Shown here: in pieces, positions 14,343 to 17,558 of the stretch
Layout: each line of letters starts with the position of its first letter
Position numbering within the stretch: the stretch's first letter is position 1
NCBI GenBank assembly: GCA_009703465.1
Contig: WLGC01000003.1
Coordinates: forward strand, 1 to 17,558
From: Actinomycetota bacterium
GTDB lineage: Bacteria > Actinomycetota > Actinomycetes > Actinomycetales > Microbacteriaceae
Direction: 5' to 3'
DNA length: 17,558 nt
Position numbers and translations under genes: made by a program
The notes under the pieces: generated by a model
Database searches by the model: none
The model's input: the letters and a program-made list of their open reading frames with translations, nothing else
Told to the model about the DNA's origin: nothing

Positions 14343-15251
14343 TTAGTAGCCCAGGTTTGGGTCTACCTCGCCCACCCATCCAGAGTCTTGGCCAAAAGCT
14401 TTGACGTTTTCTCTGATTCGCTCGGAAAATAGCCTGACCACCTGGGCTCTGGTGTCGGCAGTGTGCGGAGTAATGATTATGTTCTTTGCGCTCCAAAGTG
14501 GATGGCCGTCAGGCAATGGCTCAGGTTCAGTTACGTCAACAGCAGCCCCAGCAATTTCTTCATTATTCAAGGCTTGCACTAAATCTTCTGTGTTGACAAT
14601 TGGACCGCGCGCAATATTCACCAAATAAGCACTTCTTTTCATTTTTGAGAACTTGGCAGAATTGAATAGACCTTGGGTTTGTTTAGTTAGAGCACAGGCA
14701 ACGATGACTAGGTCTGCTTTTTCAAGTGCCGAATCTAGCTCTTCAATTAACAAAGTTCTTGATGCGTTTGGCATTGGTTGCTTTTTATTCCTAAGCACAG
14801 TTACCTGTGCTCGAAATGGTGTAAGAAGTTTAACCAACTCCTCGGTAATTCCACCGGCTCCGATGATAAGAACCTCGCTGTCATAAAGAGAATCGGCGAA
14901 CTGACGGCCCCAGGAATTAGCTTTCACACGCTCTGGAATTACCCGCATCATGGCTAAGGAAAGCGCTAGTGCGTGCTCTGCTACCGGTTCACGATAGGCG
15001 CCCTTTGCCGAAGTGAAGCGGATTGGTCTCTTTATAACTTCAGCGAAGGCATCCACCCCAGCAAATGGTAATTGCACCCATTCAATTTGTGGATTCTGAT
15101 CCAACATTTTTTCGAGACCGTCGGGGTTTGAATAATCAAGCCAGATTAGCGCCTGGACATCACTGGTAAGCGGAACTACCTGACCGCCAGAATCCTGAAC
15201 GGCCTGTACATATTCAGGAAATTGTTTTGGCTCCATTGCCACTGAAATCAT
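14343..15251 (-). CDS. D-isomer-specific 2-hydroxyacid dehydrogenase
   Basis: NAD(P)-dependent interconversion of a 2-oxoacid and D-2-hydroxyacid in the cytoplasm. This 302-aa protein shows the catalytic set Arg215 ('NIARGPIV'), Glu244 ('DVTEPEPLP') and His263 ('IITPHTAD'). The Rossmann loop is 'LIIGAGGITEELVKLL' (129-143), where the last Gly of GxGxxG is Thr136, a tolerated variation. 'AEHALALSLAMMR' (91-103) is the family's helix before the nucleotide domain. The exact substrate (glyoxylate, hydroxypyruvate or another) cannot be read. Its ATG overlaps the dnaG stop by one base (TGATG), so it is coupled to dnaG although unrelated in function. Confidence 0.92.
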   Translation of the reverse strand: MISVAMEPKQFPEYVQAVQDSGGQVVPLTSDVQALIWLDYSNPDGLEKMLDQNPQIEWVQLPFAGVDAFAEVIKRPIRFTSAKGAYREPVAEHALALSLAMMRVIPERVKANSWGRQFADSLYDSEVLIIGAGGITEELVKLLTPFRAQVTVLRNKKQPMPNASRTLLIEELDSALEKADLVIVACALTKQTQGLFNSAKFSKMKRSAYLVNIARGPIVNTEDLVQALNNEEIAGAAVDVTEPEPLPDGHPLWSAKNIIITPHTADTRAQVVRLFSERIRENVKAFGQDSGWVGEVDPNLGY

Positions 15252-17134
15252 CAGATTCCTTGAAGTTTTCTACGCTCTGCTTCCAGCTTGACAAGATCCT
15301 GCTGGATCTGAGCACTCTGCTGAGGATCATCAGCAACGTCAGCACGACGAAGCATTGATAAAAGGTTTGCCTTGTCGTGAGCTAAAGCGTTGATTAGTGC
15401 CCTAGCAATGACGCCCTGACCATATCTAATCAACTCTTCTTTATTTTTGGCCGGTAGCGACTGTGCTGCCACTGAGCGAAGCATTGATTGAAGTTCTGGT
15501 TCTAAGGAGCGAGCAATCGAGTTCATCCACTCATCAGAACCAAGAGACGACAGCGAGTTTCCAATCGCTTCTAAGATCGCGTTATGAGCAGGAGTGCTAA
15601 AGCCGTCTCTGATAATTCTGATTAACTGATCCGCCTGAAACGATTCTGGAATCTGAACTAGAACCTCTAGAACCTGGCGTTCGAATCTAGAAATTGGATC
15701 AGCAAGATTTGGCTGCGAGAAACGATCTCCCGCATCAGAATCTTTGGTCATAAGATCAACTAAATCTTCGGGAGCTGAGTCACGTCTCAAATCTTTCACC
15801 GCATCTTGCTTTGCACTCTTGGCGGCTGCATCAACAAGTGCGGCCACCTCGTTACCCTCAAGATTCACCCAACCGGCTAACTCTCTGGTGTAAGCGGGTC
15901 TCATTGATGGATCTAGAATTTGAGCTACCACCGGGGCCGCAGCTCTGGCTGCGCCAACCCTTCCCTCAATTGTCGAGAGATCGAACTTAGATATTTTCTG
16001 CTTGATGGCGAATTCAAAAAGCGGCTTTTTAGCTTCAATCATTTCCAATACTGCAGCGTCACCTTTTTCTGATCTCAGATCGCAAGGATCAAGTCCCTCT
16101 GGTCCAACCGCAACAAAAGTTTGGGCTGAAAACTTATGTGAATCTGCATAAGCACGCATAGCCGCTTTCTGACCTGCTGCATCAGGATCAAATGTGAAAA
16201 TTACCTGTGCTGGTGACTCTTTATCAGCTGAGAGTAGGCGATTAATTATTCTGATGTGCTCATCACCAAAAGCTGTTCCGCAGGTTGCAACCGCAGTGGT
16301 TACGCCGGCAAGATGACAAGCCATGACATCGGTGTAGCCCTCTACAACAACTACCACCTGCCGCTTTGAAATGTCTTTCTTGGCAAGATCTATTCCGTAA
16401 AGCACTGATGATTTGTGATAAACCAAAGTGTCACTAGTGTTTAGATACTTTGGACCCTGGTCATCCTCATATAGCTTTCGAGCGCCGAATCCGATTACCT
16501 GACCGGTGGTATCCCTAATGGGCCAGATCAGCCGGCCGCGGAATTTGTCGTAAGCACCACGATCGCTCTTTGTTGCCAGCCCGGCCACCACCAACTCGTC
16601 AATTGAAAAACCGAGGGTCTTCAGGTGATCGGTCAGGTTGCTCCAACCCTTTGGAGCGTAGCCAACGCCAAACTTTTCAGCCGCTGACTTATCAAAACCT
16701 CGAGATTTCAAAAAATCGCGACCGGTGGTCGCTTCATCGATCATTAGCTGGGATTCATAGAACTTAGCGGCGGCATTATTAGCTTCCAAAATTCTTGATT
16801 TCTGACCTTGGTCTACGGATGCGCCACCTTCTTCGTAGGTGAGCTCATAGCCAACCCGAGCGGCAAGTTTTTCAACCGCCTCGGTAAAGCTAATTGAATC
16901 CATCTGCTGGAGGAACTTATAGGCGTCACCGCCCTCACCGCATCCGAAGCAGTGATAGAACCCCTGCATTGGTCGCACGTTGAAAGATGGGGATTTTTCA
17001 TCATGAAATGGACATAAGCCCTTTAGCGAGCCAACGCTGGAGTTTTTCAGCGAAACGTACTCCCCAACGACATCAGCAATATTGACCCGAGATTTAACTT
17101 CCTCGATGTCTCTAGCTCTGATTTTTCCGGCCAT
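15251..17134 (-). CDS. dnaG: DNA primase
   Basis: Synthesises RNA primers for lagging-strand replication. This 627-aa protein begins with the CHC2 zinc ribbon, with ligands Cys41, His44, Cys62 and Cys65 ('CPFHDEKSPSF' and 'YHCFGCGEGGD'). The RNA polymerase domain follows, with 'FRGRLIWPIRD' (198-208), and the Toprim catalytic residues are Glu265 ('VVVEGYTDVM') and Asp316/Asp318 ('FTFDPDAAG'). FDPD rather than FDGD is usual in actinobacteria. The last ~150 residues are the helicase-binding region. It lies 25 bases after dgt, the familiar actinobacterial pair, and overlaps the dehydrogenase by one base. Confidence 0.98.
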   Translation of the reverse strand: MAGKIRARDIEEVKSRVNIADVVGEYVSLKNSSVGSLKGLCPFHDEKSPSFNVRPMQGFYHCFGCGEGGDAYKFLQQMDSISFTEAVEKLAARVGYELTYEEGGASVDQGQKSRILEANNAAAKFYESQLMIDEATTGRDFLKSRGFDKSAAEKFGVGYAPKGWSNLTDHLKTLGFSIDELVVAGLATKSDRGAYDKFRGRLIWPIRDTTGQVIGFGARKLYEDDQGPKYLNTSDTLVYHKSSVLYGIDLAKKDISKRQVVVVVEGYTDVMACHLAGVTTAVATCGTAFGDEHIRIINRLLSADKESPAQVIFTFDPDAAGQKAAMRAYADSHKFSAQTFVAVGPEGLDPCDLRSEKGDAAVLEMIEAKKPLFEFAIKQKISKFDLSTIEGRVGAARAAAPVVAQILDPSMRPAYTRELAGWVNLEGNEVAALVDAAAKSAKQDAVKDLRRDSAPEDLVDLMTKDSDAGDRFSQPNLADPISRFERQVLEVLVQIPESFQADQLIRIIRDGFSTPAHNAILEAIGNSLSSLGSDEWMNSIARSLEPELQSMLRSVAAQSLPAKNKEELIRYGQGVIARALINALAHDKANLLSMLRRADVADDPQQSAQIQQDLVKLEAERRKLQGI

Positions 17135-17159
17135 GCTTCTTATCCTAGGGTTCTGCCGA

Positions 17160-17558
17160 TTAGAAGCTTGGGCTCTTGGCGACCAGGCGATTGTGAAGAG
17201 TTATGGCGCTTTGATCAGTTAGTGACGCCACTTGGTCCACCACCACTCGTTTTTTCTGTATATCCGTTTTTGCCTGCGACCAAGCAGCGGTGCAATAAAC
17301 ATCTAGGTTCTGACCATTTGACGCAAGTAGCGCTTCGGCAAGTTCCACCAAAAGCTCGCGCTGCCATTGGTAAACAGGTCTGCGAGATTCATGAGACATC
17401 AAAAATGCTGAAACAATTCCTTTCAACACCGCAATTTCAGACCTGACATCCTCTGGAACGTTTAGATTGGCACCGTACCTAACCATAGGTAAATCAGTTT
17501 CGGCTGCACTTGATGCACGCGAAGTTGTGGTTAGACTCACAAATCTGCCAATTAAATC
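17160..17558 (-). CDS. dgt: Deoxyguanosinetriphosphate triphosphohydrolase-like protein, C-terminal part (5' end beyond window)
   Basis: The frame stays open to the right edge, so the apparent GTG start at 17540 is internal and only the last ~132 residues are visible. They match the C-terminal part of the dGTPase/HD-domain family: 'DLIGRFVS' at the edge, 'ADL-x-VP-like' 'GANLNVPEDVRSEIAVLKGI' with the conserved helical region, and the ending 'QVASLTDQSAITLHNRL', common in actinobacterial members upstream of dnaG. The HD metal-binding motifs lie outside the window. The enzyme hydrolyses dNTPs to deoxynucleosides and triphosphate. The direct link to dnaG supports the identification. Confidence 0.88.
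   Translation of the reverse strand, partial: DLIGRFVSLTTTSRASSAAETDLPMVRYGANLNVPEDVRSEIAVLKGIVSAFLMSHESRRPVYQWQRELLVELAEALLASNGQNLDVYCTAAWSQAKTDIQKKRVVVDQVASLTDQSAITLHNRLVAKSPSF

Noticed and set aside
14332..14380. Intrinsic terminator after the 2-hydroxyacid dehydrogenase
   Set aside because: A T7 tract is present but no adequate stem precedes it; the CCCA/TGGG fold is only 4 bp and about 11 bases away.
17160..17540. A complete small gene starting at GTG 17540
   Set aside because: The frame continues without a stop to the window edge and the preceding residues match the dGTPase family, so this is the 3' part of a longer gene.

Overview
The window is ordinary chromosomal DNA from an actinobacterium. 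The clearest signs are the gene order fabD-fabH-acpP-fabF behind a PucR-type regulator (the layout known from Streptomyces), a dgt-dnaG pair, and frequent TTG/GTG starts. The moderate G+C and small, tightly packed genes fit a streamlined aquatic Microbacteriaceae member (Luna-type clade), but that placement is inference. No insertion sequence, prophage, CRISPR array or other mobile element was seen, and no gene-free stretch exceeds 300 bases.

Layout. On the plus strand, positions 1-4503 hold the end of a FasR-like PucR regulator, then fabD, fabH, acpP and fabF of type II fatty acid synthesis, then a TTG-started thymidine kinase. Convergent to this on the minus strand (4508-7820) is a probable operon of fadD-like acyl-CoA ligase, a bile-acid:sodium-symporter-family transporter and a YqhA-family membrane protein. 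Its leader contains a large dyad that can pair in an alternative way. Next, on the minus strand, come a CAU-anticodon tRNA, a GT4 glycosyltransferase with a long charged helical tail, and a DMT/EamA-type transporter. Peptide deformylase (plus strand) is divergent from the transporter and nearly abuts azlD.

Positions 11207-14156 (minus) hold four overlapping genes: sensor kinase, response regulator, azlC and azlD. The kinase has Asn where the phospho-accepting His of the HisKA_3 family belongs. The regulator keeps its phospho-acceptor Asp but lacks the conserved receiver Lys and one acidic-pocket residue. This apparently degenerate two-component pair, fused by overlap to a branched-chain amino acid exporter, is the most unusual feature of the window. 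Upstream are tRNA-Asn, a D-2-hydroxyacid dehydrogenase overlapping dnaG by one base, and the 3' part of dgt, which runs off the right edge.

Functionally, the left half joins lipid synthesis (fab) and fatty acid activation (fadD). The right half is replication and nucleotide housekeeping (dnaG, dgt), with a small regulated export module between.
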